From NCBI GenBank assembly GCA_012845835.1, contig JABAKD010000028.1, positions 4,067,242-4,131,241 of the forward strand: 64,000 nt of DNA, given 5' to 3'. Below the pieces are notes generated by a model that was given only the letters and a program-made list of their open reading frames with translations, was not told the DNA's origin and ran no database searches. Position 1 is the first letter of the stretch. Every line of letters starts with the position of its first letter. The position numbers were made by a program, and so were the translations under genes. This document shows, one piece after another, positions 39,827 through 50,916 of the stretch. Source of the DNA: Undaria pinnatifida (lineage: Eukaryota; Sar; Phaeophyceae; Laminariales; Alariaceae).

Positions 39827-39903
39827 CACTCTGGGCGCGAATATAAATACCGTTGAGGTATAAATATGAACACCACACGGTCCTTGTATTCACGCCCAGA
39901 GTG
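39827..39903. mobile_element. 77-bp palindromic mini-element
   Basis: CACTCTGGGCGCGAATA at 39827 and the facing TATTCACGCCCAGAGTG ending 39903; inner arms AATACCGTT and ACGGTCCTTGTATT. A diverged relative (GGTCCTTGTATTTTCG) lies at 60890-60960. Confidence 0.6.
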
Positions 39904-40434
39904 GAATATTTAACGTTTTCGTCGAAAAGCGCCACCCCTATATTAGCACATGGCCTCCACAACAATATAAAAACAATATTCGTCATTTTTAGTTCAAAAC
40001 GGACGCGAAAGCAAGGGCCGGTACGAGTACAAAGCCCACGCACGCCAACGCTTTAATCGAAGACGTTAATCTTCTCAACACGTTGCCCCCCCCCCCCCCC
40101 CAACCCATCGACAGTTGGCACATGGGCACAACTCGCAGATTGATGTTGACGCGTCAATGCAGATCGTTGCTGATACATCATACGTCGACACATGTCGCAG
40201 CCTAAACTGCCAGCATATTCTTTTTCGTGGAGGGAGGCTCGCGTCTACTCCGAAATCTAGAGGGGAGCGGCGTGTCCCTTCTAGCCTTGTACAGGGTGTC
40301 CGTTCTGTTAATAGCCCTCTACAGAAGTGGAGGGTATAGGTTTTGATATCCATGGACCTTCTGGACGGTCTGGCGTATGCCCCAACCCGTTCGGGATGCA
40401 CCAGCAGTACTGTATTCTTCCACCGAACCTCCGC

Positions 40435-40563
40435 TCAGTCGGTCTTAGCGACGGACGCGATAACTTTGTCGATGGATTTCCCGAGGGTGGGATAGTCCTC
40501 CTCGTTGCACTGGGCCGTGATGGTCGCAAGTTGTCCCTGCAGCGGGAAGAGCACCCATATCGT
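40435..40563 (-). CDS. PsbP last exon
   Basis: Acceptor GGAACGACAG. Encodes TIWVLFPLQGQLATITAQ, then KSIDKVIASVAKTD and TGA; the final strand and helix of the domain. Confidence 0.86.
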   Translation of the reverse strand, partial: TIWVLFPLQGQLATITAQCNEEDYPTLGKSIDKVIASVAKTD

Positions 40564-43500
40564 CTGTCGTTCCGTGCGGAGGGAGCACACACACAACGAA
40601 GCGCAAAAAAAGCGCAAAAAAGGAGGGCGAGGGGGGATTAAAAACACAAGGACACAAAACATGCAAACATGAGGGCGAAAGGGAGACAAACACACACGGC
40701 AACAATGCAATAAAAACGCGACCCTGGTACCACCTGGTACTAAGGGGAGTCGCTGACCTATATCCTTCATGAGAACACCCCCCCCCCCCCTTAACAAACA
40801 CGCGCGATCGGAGTACCACGTACGGATTGCAAAGATGACTTTCGACGAAATCCTCGATCTCACAGCTGTGCGTAGTGTATTAATATTTTCAATAAAAAGG
40901 CGAATGTGGAGAGACTATGAGCCGCTTTTACCACAACGTTGGAAAATTGTCTACAATACACTATGGAATTGGATTATTGTCTTGGGAATAGAGTGAGTGC
41001 GGAATTCGGTGAAATTGGTTTTGTCCGTGTGTTTTCCAGTGTTATGAGAAGGACACATTTCGAAAACTCGAGGCCACGGCAACTCGACGACTTTGATTGC
41101 ATTGCACCAACGACGGTCTGGCGACACTCATCAACAAATTGCTGTGTTCGAACTCATCCAAGCACCATGCTCGTGAACTAGCAAATCATGGGGTGACGTC
41201 ACACACCATCCAGGGAGTTTCGACCAATCATATCGTGTTGGCAATCGAAAAACGACGCTTTCTACAGTAGAGGCAGCATTTCTTGGCTGAAACGTTTTCC
41301 GAACAACGGAGAGCTCCCCAACCCAAAATCGTAAAAAAAAATCACGCTTTTTTTTAACGTTCACAGCTAGGCTACGGTAGGGGGCTATTCCGATTTTCAC
41401 CACCAGGCTTGAGCCACACCCCCACGAATACTCCCACGAGTGACTTGTGTACCTCACACGGCCAACAAAACCCTACCAGGTACGCGTTGTTTTTGGCGCA
41501 GCGTAGCTCACCATTCTATTACGGGTTCACACAGCAAAATTGAAAAAAAAAACACACACACACACACAACACACACTCTGGTGCTTCCTTCCTATAGGAT
41601 CAAGTACAGATGCTGCTGCTGCTACTGCCGCAACATTGCGGACCAAAAGCAGTATTGCTATCCACCTTGATATGCTTTTCAGGGCGGCCTTCTTGAGAGA
41701 CGACGTAGTCGTAGACGTAGCAGTTTTTGACGGCGTACGAGTCCACCATCCTGCTCTTGACACCTTCCGCCTCCGGAAGAACGGTCTTGCTCACCTCATC
41801 GAGAGTGCCAAAGGACCCTGCTCGAAACGGTTCAAAGCAAAACCAACAGGGCTGTGAAGTGCCTGACTATACATCGCCGACCACTGCTGTTACGACGAAA
41901 GCGGAGACTCTAATTTGACACCCCCGCGCCAAAAAATAGAGTCCCTTTCGAGATAGCTGAAGCTTGGCTAGACATAGTTCAAAGTACAAGTTTTGTGTCC
42001 GCCGCCGGCCGAGATATACGATCCGCCAAAAAATACTGAGGAATCATCATCCACGTTTTTTCACGGTTCACGATCCGGCCCGCGCGCCGGGTGAGGTGTT
42101 CAAAAACTTGGGGTTGACTCGGCTCGGGCCAGGACGTGATCGAAATCTCTCAGGTTGAGTTGGGTCGGGTCAGGTCAGGTCACCTTGTTTCGGTTCGACC
42201 CGCTACAAGTGACCCGACCCGTAAAAAGCTCTGCAAGCAACCAACGCACACAAGTTAATCACAGTTACATATACCCGGCCGCGCGAGTTTCTAGCGATAG
42301 CTTACGTATCTTAGTTATGTACTATTTACCGGGTAGTTGGCTAGGTATCGCAGTTTATTGCAGCGGTGCCAACTATCTCCTCTTTTTGGGGTTTCCTTGG
42401 TTGCAGGAAGGCTTGTTTGGTTTATCATACTCTTTTGGGCGTCAAATTAAGTGATTTATGCGTAACTTTATTTTTGGCAACCCAAGGAATAACTGGTTGG
42501 TTCACCTATGAATCCCGGGTCAACTCACAGCCCTAGCATTCAAGTCAACTCACAGCCCTAGCAATCGAGTCAGCTCACAGCCCTAGCAAACCGGCCCGAC
42601 TATATAGCCAAAGGGAAAACCTCAGACGAATGCTACTAATGTAGTATGCTCCTATTACCAATAGTACAAATAATACGGTTGACTTAATCACTTGAGGACT
42701 TCGAAAAAACAAACGAAGCCACAGCCCGATTAGCAGCTCACCCATACTAGTGTGGCCCCTTCATAGTCTATAGTGCCGGTATGTGCTATAAATATGCAAT
42801 ATTAATAGTCGGAATATCGGCACTATAGCGGCAACCGGCACTTCTCCGCATACTGACACTACTGGTTGTTCCCATCTGTGCCAAACGAATTCACAAGCAC
42901 TATAGCGGGCAACCGGCACTATTATACCCAAACAGCTTACCCAAGGTGGTAAAATCGCCCCTGACGGGAGTGTAGGCAACGAACGCGTTGGCTCCGGGAT
43001 TCTTTGGACTGGTGTAAACAATTATCTTGCGTCGCCCGGATATCTGTGCCTCTCCTCTTTCCCAGCCGTCCGGCGTCTTGTCTCACCGAGAGAATGGAAA
43101 CGAGGGTGCGGAGGAGGGTGGAGAGGAGGACGGAGGGGAGGACGGTGGGGAGGGCAGAGGAGGGGGGGCAGCGGAGGATGGAGGAGAGAGCGGCGAAGGG
43201 GATAGCGAGAGGCGCGGGGGGGTGGGGGGGGGTCGTCAAGCAAACAAAACCCGGACTTCGTCATATGCTCGCGGCTGTAGCTCGTAATCTTGACGCTACG
43301 AGTTCGAATTGTTACCGGCTTTGTGCGAGAGCCATCTGTTTTAACGACGACACCAACATGCTACACAGACGTAGTCATGTACACCAGCCACAAACAGTAG
43401 TCAGTAGTTGTGTAGTCTTACGTATTACAGATCACGGACCTAACCCTATGACAAAATAAAAAAAAGGGTACCCTCAGCCGTCCACGCATAGTCAACTATT

Positions 43501-44142
43501 AATAACTGAGGGTATTTTTCCGGACCGCGAGAAACAAAACGACATGAAATGTGTCTATTTATAGAGCTGTGACTCGGCACGACCTAAGTCACCAACTAGT
43601 ATTTAGTCGGACTAATACTTAGTCGTTTCCCGAAGGTGTCGACTATCCGACTTATTTGATTTCCATATTTGTACATGGGAGGGATTGTTTGAGGTAGGAC
43701 GCATTTTTTTCTTTTCCGGGCCCCGCTCCCCCCCGGCTGGGGGAAGCTAATTTGGCTCACTTCGCTCGCCTAACTTAAGTCGGCAAGTCGGCTGGCCATC
43801 AGCTGGCTTCGCCAGCCGACTTGCCGACTAAAGTCAGTTAGTCGGCTAACGGCACCTACCGATTAGTTACTAGTCGTGAAATCCTGCCCACCCACAGCTC
43901 GTATCTATTCTGTGCTGCACCTGGAACTTGAAGCCCAGGACATCGTCCGTGAATTCTTCCGCGCTGCTCGGCTTAGGCAACAACGCAGCCCCGGCAGCAC
44001 TAGTCGCGATCATGCCCGCACTGCGAAGAAATTCCAGCCGGCTGGCTGATGGTGCCTTGTCGACGTCAGTCTTGAGGGAGTCATCTGACGATGGTGGTGT
44101 TGCTGAAGGTCTTGTCGCTGTAGCCGACGGGAGAACGAAAGC
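40435..44142 (-). CDS. PsbP-domain thylakoid lumen protein (N-terminus incomplete)
   Basis: Minus-strand exons: 44142-43921, 43043-42941, 41817-41666, 40563-40435. PsbP-family proteins are lumenal extrinsic subunits or assembly factors of photosystem II. The first exon found begins AFVLPSATATRPSATP (transit-like), then SRLEFLRSAGMIATSAAG and ALLPKPSSAEEF, a lumen signal with a possible cleavage after SSA, then DDVLGFKFQ. Later exons give RRKIIVYTSPKNPGANAFVA, YTPVRGDFTTLG, SFGTLDEVSKTVLP, NCYVYDYVVSQEGRPEKHIK, then LFPLQGQLATITAQCNEEDY and a TGA stop. These match the PsbP fold order. Two parts are missing: the first exon with the ER signal peptide, and the short 'VP..W' stretch expected between FKFQ and the second exon. 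About 201 residues are accounted for. It could be PsbP itself or a PPD paralogue; I cannot tell which. Confidence 0.85.
40740..40870 (-). repeat. QLAKMS-core repeat, long form (PsbP intron)
   Basis: Reverse orientation: CGCGCGATCGGAGTACCACG, GATTGCAAAGATGACTTTCG, ATCCTCGATCTCACAGCTG. Confidence 0.55.
41666..41817 (-). CDS. PsbP exon, SFGT to KHIK
   Basis: Acceptor CGAGCAG. The split Gly is completed, then SFGTLDEVSKTVLPEAEG to EKHIK at a GTGGAT donor in phase 0. Confidence 0.86.
42518..42595 (+). repeat. Three tandem 26-bp units
   Basis: GTCAACTCACAGCCCTAGCA repeated three times with small changes. Confidence 0.8.
42754..42926. repeat. GGTCCCTC-type MITE relic
   Basis: GGCCCCTTCATAG start, TATAGTGCCGGTATGTG, then CGGCACTATAGCGGCAACCG and a second GCGGGCAACCGGCACTATT. 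The terminal repeat on the right is lost. Confidence 0.55.
42941..43043 (-). CDS. PsbP exon, central domain
   Basis: Acceptor GAGAGGCACAG after a very long C/T tract; donor GTAAGC. Encodes ISGRRKIIVYTSPKNPGANA and VRGDFTTL; ends in phase 1. Confidence 0.85.
43575..43885. mobile_element. Hairpin element in PsbP intron (copy 1)
   Basis: Contains perfect 19-bp arms AGTCGGCAAGTCGGCTGGC (43778-43796) and the complement (43811-43829) around a 14-bp loop. It also has TAGTCGGACTAATACTTAGTC and GGCTAACGGCACCTACCGAT blocks. The region is found again in reverse at 51965-52300. No coding content. Confidence 0.65.
43921..44142 (-). CDS. PsbP exon with transit and lumen signals
   Basis: 74 codons, acceptor CCCGCAG, donor GTGCAG. 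The hydrophobic run after SRLEFLRSAG is typical of a lumen-targeting signal, but the twin-arginine pair has become Arg-Leu. Confidence 0.82.
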
Positions 44143-45430
44143 CTGCGGGATTCATTAAAAAAAAAAGTAAAACGCATCAGGTACAGCAATACAGGGCACC
44201 GAATAAGAAAAAAAATACTGACCCAGCAGACTGGGTTTCTTGTTTGGGAGAGGGTGGGCTCTACACTAGCTTCAGCATAACGGCTCCCCGGTTTCTTACA
44301 TATTATTGTAAAACCCTAGCCTGCCTTTCTCAATACCCTTCTCCTTGTTAGGCGCCCTATACCAGGTAGGTGTCCTGTACTGCCGCATATATATGTACTC
44401 GCATCATAGTCTAGGCAAGACAGCGATTTTCGGAGACAGCACCAAACTACTCCTTTTGTTCTGCGTTGGGGAACCATGCATCGCGACAAAAACAAACGGC
44501 GTTTGGTTATCAGGCGTGTAGGAAGAGCTTGCAGCAGTACCTAAAGGCTATTAAGAGCATCACTACGCCGCACGCTTGTCGCACAGCTCCTTACAGCAGT
44601 ACGAGCGCATCTGCAATCCCAAATATATAGACTACAAGGTTCCCCTCCGGGAAGTAAGTGCCTAGGGGAGTGGCGCAAGGACACATTATTTTCACTACCC
44701 GACGCGATGAACATTTTTGTTTGTACTACAAAAAAATCTCGCCCGGAAAAATAATGAAGTCACATTTCACCCGCACAAAAAAGTCCTTCTGGGGTGTACT
44801 CAATAGCAGTACTTTTAGCACGTTTTGGGTATACTCGACGTAGACGTGCCCACGGCCGATCTGTTCTTGAGAAAATACACACAGCACCACTTGATAATAC
44901 ACACAAAACTTTTACACCGTATGATATGTATGATTTCGAGAAGAGCGTCACAATTCGAACTCCAGCTTATTAGGGACCGCCAGGAAGCGAGAAGGGGCAC
45001 GTGTGGCGTGAGATGCGGCACGTATTGAGAACGAGGGAGCAAGAGGACAATAACACGCGACCTATGCCATGACAAGAAAAAACAACTCGCCGCCGCAAAG
45101 AGGGGATACAGCACGCGCACGCACATGGTCCTACCTGCAGCGTTTTGCTCCCCGCAACGTTGTCTGCTGTCTGCCATCTGCGATCTTCGCAAAAAAACAG
45201 AAAAATACTCGTTAAAGAACTGCCTCTGTGGACGTAAATGTATAAGGATGGGTTGGTATCTAAATTATTACTGTTGCAAAGGTCCCTATGTTTCCGCATC
45301 GATGGACACGCGCACCCAGAGCGGCAGCACAGCAAAAACGTGCGGTATGGTGGGGTGACAAATTATGACAGGCTCCGACACAAGCAACTCGCCGCAGCAA
45401 AGCGAGGACGCGCCAAGCGCACATAAACGG
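44143..45430. other. Region upstream of the PsbP exons, no gene resolved
   Basis: The first PsbP exon (start codon and ER signal) should lie here or further up, but I could not pick one out. A TACCAGGTA at 44360 and TACAGCAGTA at 44592 are present. Frames near 44815-45335 on the minus strand cover a repeated TGTCTGCTGTCTGCCATCTG block and are not gene-like. Confidence 0.4.
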
Positions 45431-46060
45431 TGTCACCTACCGCTGCTGCTGTGCAGCAGGGTTGTAGCGTTGTGCTCTCCACATGTTGTCTGCTGTCTGT
45501 CATTTGCGATCATACATAAATAGTGTTGCCTACCGCTGCTGATGTGGGGTAGAGTTTGTAGCGTTGTGCTATCTTGGTATGGTACGGTATCATATACCGG
45601 TAAGAAGGACACCAACATGAACATGATATAAGGACCGTTTAGATACTAATGTAATGTTCAAACGATCCTTACACTTTACGCCGGCATGTCACTTGACAGA
45701 AGCAGCAGAAGCAGCAGTAGCAGCAGCGAGAGGTAGTGGCGTTTAGGATGGTAGAGCATCGCAGGATAGCGCTGTGCTCTCCGTATGCTGTCTGCTGTCT
45801 GCCATCTGCGATCGTACACTAACGGTGATGCCTACCGCTGCTGCTGTGCGGCAGAATTGTAGCGTTGTGCTCTCTTGGTATGGTACGGTATCATATAAGA
45901 AACATACCAATATGAACATAAATATAAGTACCGTTTGAGTACTAATGTGATATTCAAATGATCCTTACTCTTTACGCCGGCGTGTCACTTGACAGAAGCA
46001 GCACAAGCAGCAGCAGCGAGAGGTAGTGGCGTATAGGCGGGTAGAGCATCGCAGGCTCCG
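45431..46060 (+). repeat. Tandem repeat, period about 300 bp
   Basis: Two to three units with CTACCGCTGCTGCTGTGC, TGTAGCGTTGTGCTCTC, TTGGTATGGTACGGTATCAT, AAATGATCCTTAC and CGCCGGCGTGTCACTTGACA. CGCCGGCATG at 45680 and CGCCGGCGTG at 45980 give the spacing. Confidence 0.7.
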
Positions 46061-46534
46061 ATCAAAGTAATCACCTACAACAACAGCAGCCGCACGCGCA
46101 TAGAGTTGTAGGCTGCTGCTGCTAGGGGGCTGGACTACTGCTGGGCGGCAGGATCGTAGCGTGGTGCTCTGTGCAAAAATAGGGAAATGTGCGTGTGCCC
46201 TCTACGAGTAGAAAATCCCGGTTTGTATCCAAATCTTATGTGCGTATATGGGGATAGGGGATGCAGAAACCCAAACCCCGGGGATGTTGCGGAAACCCGG
46301 GGATTTGCCTCAAGTGTGCCCAAGGCCAAAAAAGTTTGAAAGGCTTGCCACGCGCGACACACTGCACGGATTGCGCTCAAACCTCCGGCAACGTGAGCCC
46401 GACGGTCGAATTGTGCCCACCCCATCCAACGTTTGGGACAAAGGTGCGAGCACGAAGAGATGTGACCGAAGGAGAAAAAAAAAACACAATTATACATATA
46501 GACTACATATCGACTTCATATCGACTTCACGCAC

Positions 46535-47876
46535 TGGATATCACCTCATTATCTTTCGAGAGCCATCCATGCCGCTGTTTCCCCCCCCCCCGCCCCAAAC
46601 GCCCCCTTCTTCCCCACCACCCGCACCATCGCCTAGACCTAGCACCACACGTATAACAAACCCCTCACCTAAAACCCTTCCTTCGCCCCCTTCCCCCCCC
46701 CCCCGCCCCCTCCCCCGCCCCCACCCCCCACCTTCCCAAACCCCCCCCAACCCATCCCAACCCCACCCCCTCGAACACTCCGCCCTCTCTCTACTCACTG
46801 ATTGTACGACTTACCCCAGGATATACATGATAAACTGATGCATTCTCTCCAAAACCGTCACATGTATCCCCTCAAAATAATGTATAGTTCCACGCACAGA
46901 TTGAGCTGCCCCACACGCCCCACCCCTGCCCCAACCCCCCCCCCCCCCGATGATAAACTGGCGATTTTTTTATTATATTTTATTTTTTTACTTATTTTTT
47001 CCCCCAAACCGTCAGATTTATCCCCTTGAAAGGATTTATAGCTTACAAGCACAAATTGCCCGCCCGTCCGCCCCCCCCTCCTCCAACCCCGCTCGCTTTT
47101 GATCAAAACCAGGCCCTCACGCCCTTCAAAACTCCGCCTCCCCCCTCACCGGTTATTCGACTCACAGGATTCACTTGATAAAAGGATACATTTCCCTCCA
47201 CAGCTGTCAGATTTTGTCCCCCTCAGAAACGGGTTTTATAGTTTCCGCGCACAGACTGACTAAAATCACCCTGTTGACCCTGATAGCTACATTGTAGTTG
47301 TGAGGGGAGTCGCCGACCTATATCCTTAATGAGGACACACAACTCGTCATACGCGCGATCGGAGTATCACACACAGCTTGCAAAGATGAGTTTGTTTGAT
47401 ATCTTTCGAATTGCTTGGTTATTATTGTGTCTGTGACTTGGGAGGGAGAGCACCCCGAGAGACCAATCTACCGCAACCAACCTTGACGGTATTCCACTGG
47501 TGGTCTCTACTCTAAATCCCGTCTCTCCCTCCGTTAACCACTAGCCAGGTCCCAACCGAAACCCATGAAAAATATCACGAGAGCCGACCTAATGCTGGGT
47601 CGCTGGCCGGCTACAAACACTTGCCTCTTCTCTGGTCGCACAGCCTACACGGTACCGTCCCTTGCCCTCCGACGTGCGGGCTTACCTAGCTGCGCGAGTC
47701 AACCGAAGAGTGATGGCCACCAACTACCGTGTGGTGGACCGTTACCAGAGCATGGAACAACAACCCTAAATTCTTTCGCGTCCAAACAAACCACGGGTTA
47801 CGCCGCTTTCGGTTCCCGAAGGTCATAACCCTCTCCTTTCGACGAAATCTTCGATCTCACAGCTGGAGTGTATTTT
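46535..47876 (-). repeat. Inverted copy of the 4.4-5.9 kb composite repeat
   Basis: Reading the minus strand from 47876 gives CACTCCAGCTGTGAGATCG, the core (interrupted by the 47394-47836 insertion), ATAGCTATCAGGGTCAACAG, GCGCGGAAACTATAAAACCC, then C-rich complements of the G runs, ending with CGCACTGGATATCACCTCAT near 46535. Block order matches 4416-5330 throughout. Confidence 0.68.
47394..47836. mobile_element. 443-bp insertion of unknown type
   Basis: Interrupts the QLAKMS core of the composite repeat; the uninterrupted arrangement is at 4416. The insert is flanked by TTT on each side (47391-47393 and 47837-47839), a possible 3-bp target duplication. It has no terminal inverted repeats and no convincing protein. 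It contains nested arms: GGAGGGAGA (47441-47449) with TCTCCCTCC (47524-47532), and inside them AGAGACCA (47458-47465) with TGGTCTCT (47501-47508). Confidence 0.55.
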
Positions 47877-50800
47877 CATTTTTTATAATATCGTAGCGCG
47901 GGCTGTAATCGCCAGTTTTTCGACAGATTCGCCACTGAGATTAGCTATTATGCACATCAGGCTCTGTAGATAACCTACGCCGTCACAAGTTGGGCGCACC
48001 ATTGAGTGCGAGACCTCTGTATTGTGCATGTTACCGAGCATATACGGGTTGCCTATGTCGAGCACTAGGCCCGACAAGTAGAGCTCTACCTGGTACCCAG
48101 TACTACAGCAGTAGTAGATGATGCGGTGAGATACTCGTTTGATGCGAACATGTGTCGACAACAAGTTCAACAAAAGCACCCGGTATTCCGCATGGTGTTC
48201 ATGAATGCATACGTACCGCGTGTAGATTTCCAGCTCAAACACAAGGTCACCTGCGCGGAGGTCGAAATGAGCACCAATGAAGCAGCGCCTATTCCCACAA
48301 GTCGAACCATCGCGACGCTTTGCTCCTGTTAACCAAAACACATGTTGTGCATGCTGTAGAAGCAGGTTTCGTAAAGATAACTATTTGGATTCTTGATGGG
48401 GAGCCGGGACCAATTCCATTGTTTACGGCAGATCAACCAAGCCAAGAAAGGATGACATGAAGGGTGTTCTCCTAGCCCCTGCGTGGCTCATACTGCGCTG
48501 CAGCCGCGTAGAGGCGCTCATACCTGGCGCTGGGGTTTTTGGTGCAATAGGAAGGATGGCAGAATTGCGCAGCGGTCTTCGGCAGCGCGTACCGCAGTCA
48601 TCACCCGAGGACAATCATGGCGAACATGGTGGGTATGATAGAAAGGTTAGACTGGGAGAAGCAACAGCAGTAGCAGCAAAGCTTGTCCACGCCAGGAGCA
48701 GTTGTAGGTGGAGTTGTAGTTGCAGACGCTGCGTGTCTTTGTGAACTGCCTTCCTTGACGTGTTGACTGCGTGAGTGCTTCGTATGTGTTGTGTCGGCCG
48801 CGTGGGATGGCACCAAAGGCGGACGTTATTTTTCCACCGACTGCAGTATCGGGAAGGCACGAACTTCTGGCTTGAGCATTGGGGATTCAAAGCGGCCACG
48901 AGGTCCAGCAAAGGTGTGCCCGAGTGTCCTACGAGTACTGCTGCATAACCCTGACCAGGGTGTATGGATGACGTCGTTGCGACGAGTTCAGGCGTGCTCG
49001 ACACAAGATCAACAACCGTACACATACTCAACTACTGCTATAGAATTCGTTGTAGTAGCCTTTGAGCCGTACAAGTTGACTCCGCGCTCTGCACCGTGCT
49101 CTTCCGTGCGCCGGGCGAGGCACATGCTCCTCTCGCCGCCCTTGCGACTTCACCGCACAGCTATCATACCTCTGCCTCGGTCTGCTGCTGCTGCTGCTGC
49201 AGCTTCCCCGGGTCGCCGAGGACCTACTGCGCACGCACGAGGTTGATGTTACCTGCTGTGATGTGCGGGGTGCCCGGCGAACTGGTCGGAGCGCCCCACT
49301 TATGACACGTATCATACTGGTACCCGTGGTACCGATTTTGGCAGCGCAGCTTGAAGCGACGCAGCCCGACCCTCTCATTCCAAACACCGACACGGCCAAG
49401 TGCCATGTCACAGATACCCATATACCAGCCACCCTGGTATCAGGTATATGACACTGCTGTTACTATGGTGTGTGCCCTGTATGTACTCGTACGCTGAGTT
49501 GAAGTTTGATCATTTTGAATACACCAATCGAACCAATCAAACCATACGGTAGGAAGTTGGACCCGCACTCGCCCTCTTCTCATCCCACATGAAAACGGCA
49601 GGTCAATCCCACAGCGAGAGGATGTTGTGTACCAGAACCACAGCCGTCTATAATACCAGGTAACACGCAAAATAGCGCAGCTCTTGATCTGGTTTTCCGA
49701 GGCGACACTCTCCTATTTGAAGTAATATTTGTTACAAGGGGAGCATACAAATCGAAATATGATGGCTTTGGGACGATCTCGTCGAGATGTTCCCATAGGC
49801 GCATCGCTCGACGTTTGCACTCTCCACGTTGTCGTGAAAATTTGCTTGGAATTTCATGCGAGGGGGTGTATGCCATCACACCTCCGACAGATCATGATCT
49901 GGATAATCTGGATCATCTACATTAGTAGATCATGTACCTGACGTTACGAGATGTCGTGCTGGATCTGCATACACCAGGTATAGAATACAGATGCAAACCT
50001 GGAAGTATGTGCTAGATCATTTGATCGCACGGCTCCTACCGGGTAGCATGAGCCAGACCGCACAGATTTTCCCTGCAATATATTGATCATCAAGAAGTGA
50101 TATACTACGAGTATGCATCACATGTCTGTCCGAAGTGTGTCATCTTGCTTGTTATACGGTAGTCCACAGGATGTACTCCGCGTAGATTGAGCACTTGACT
50201 CACTCCACACGCGAAAAGGGGTACGGCTTTAACAGGTTCCGTGCACAGATTGAGTAAAGGTAAAGACTGAACGTCTTCGCACCACCCTCTTGTCCCTGGT
50301 ACTAGGTAGTGCTAAGGGGGAGTCGCCGACCTATGTCCTTCATGACGACATATACACCCCGTAACGCGGGCGATCTCGGAGTACCACACACAGCTTGCAA
50401 AAGATTACTTCCGACGAAATCCTCGATCTCACCGCTGAATTTAATTCTTAATTCTTAATGAAATGGGTTAGAGGCGATTGCATGTCATAATCATATGTGT
50501 CCACCGGCTTCAAACCACTACGTCCGTGGTGTGCACGAGTGTGGTATGAGTGCCTAGTTCACAGCCTAACGCAACCAAGGCAACGGCTCTGCTTGCCGCA
50601 GCTACTGCTGTACGTGCTGCATTGATGGTACCTGCCGGTACTTGCGCAGTATGCCGAAGCACCAATAACTATGCTGTCAATCAGAAGCTTCTTCCTTGAG
50701 CGCAAGGGACGTAACGAGTGCTTTGCCCCCTCCTGAGGATGTTGTCAACTAGCCTGCAGCCTACAGTACATCACTATCAACAGCTAACTCCTTTAGTGCT

Positions 50801-50916
50801 GCGCGCGCATTTGTTGGGGGAAATCATTTGAAAATTATGCGGGCCAAGTTTCAGGTTTTGCGGTGTCGTAGTCAAAAAGTTAACCCTTTGCTTGGGTGCC
50901 CTTTTCGATTCTCCAG
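47877..50916. other. Between PsbP and MgtE genes, no confident exon
   Basis: GC-richer stretches at 48430-48760 and 48800-49420 have open frames on both strands and could hold 5' exons of either flanking gene, but I could not match them to a family or fit their phases. A 153-codon minus-strand frame at 47883-48341 has no recognisable domain. A GATC-type composite repeat lies at 49890-50150 and a QLAKMS long form at 50215-50440. Confidence 0.4.
50215..50440 (-). repeat. QLAKMS-core repeat, long form (reverse)
   Basis: CACACACAGCTTGCAAAAG, GACGAAATCCTCGATCTCAC, with the GGAGTCGCCGACCTATGTCC block upstream as in the 47.3 kb copy. Confidence 0.55.

Larger units (their letters stand above)
36321..40434. 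other. Intergenic region between convergent PP2C and PsbP genes
   Basis: No exon is supported on either strand. Contains a CTATAAACTCG repeat (38355-38520, reverse), a TTAA MITE (38520-38610), three QLAKMS-core copies (38838-39435), a partial 64-bp tandem unit (39255-39345), and a 77-bp palindromic element (39827-39903). A TACCAGGTA lies at 36901. Confidence 0.55.

Noticed and set aside
43270..43320. Possible tRNA T-arm (GAGTTCGAATTGT)
   Set aside because: No acceptor stem, anticodon arm or A box could be formed around it; probably chance.
45100..46060. CRISPR-like regular repeats
   Set aside because: Period near 300 bp with diverged units and no short identical repeats separated by unique spacers; the host is eukaryotic.
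46248..46838. 196-codon plus-strand frame with Pro-rich end
   Set aside because: The second half is the C-rich arm of the inverted composite repeat; the first half has no recognisable family and no splice support.
47883..48341. 153-codon minus-strand frame
   Set aside because: Stretches loosely recall other families but no motif holds up. It directly abuts a repeat copy and lacks splice partners.
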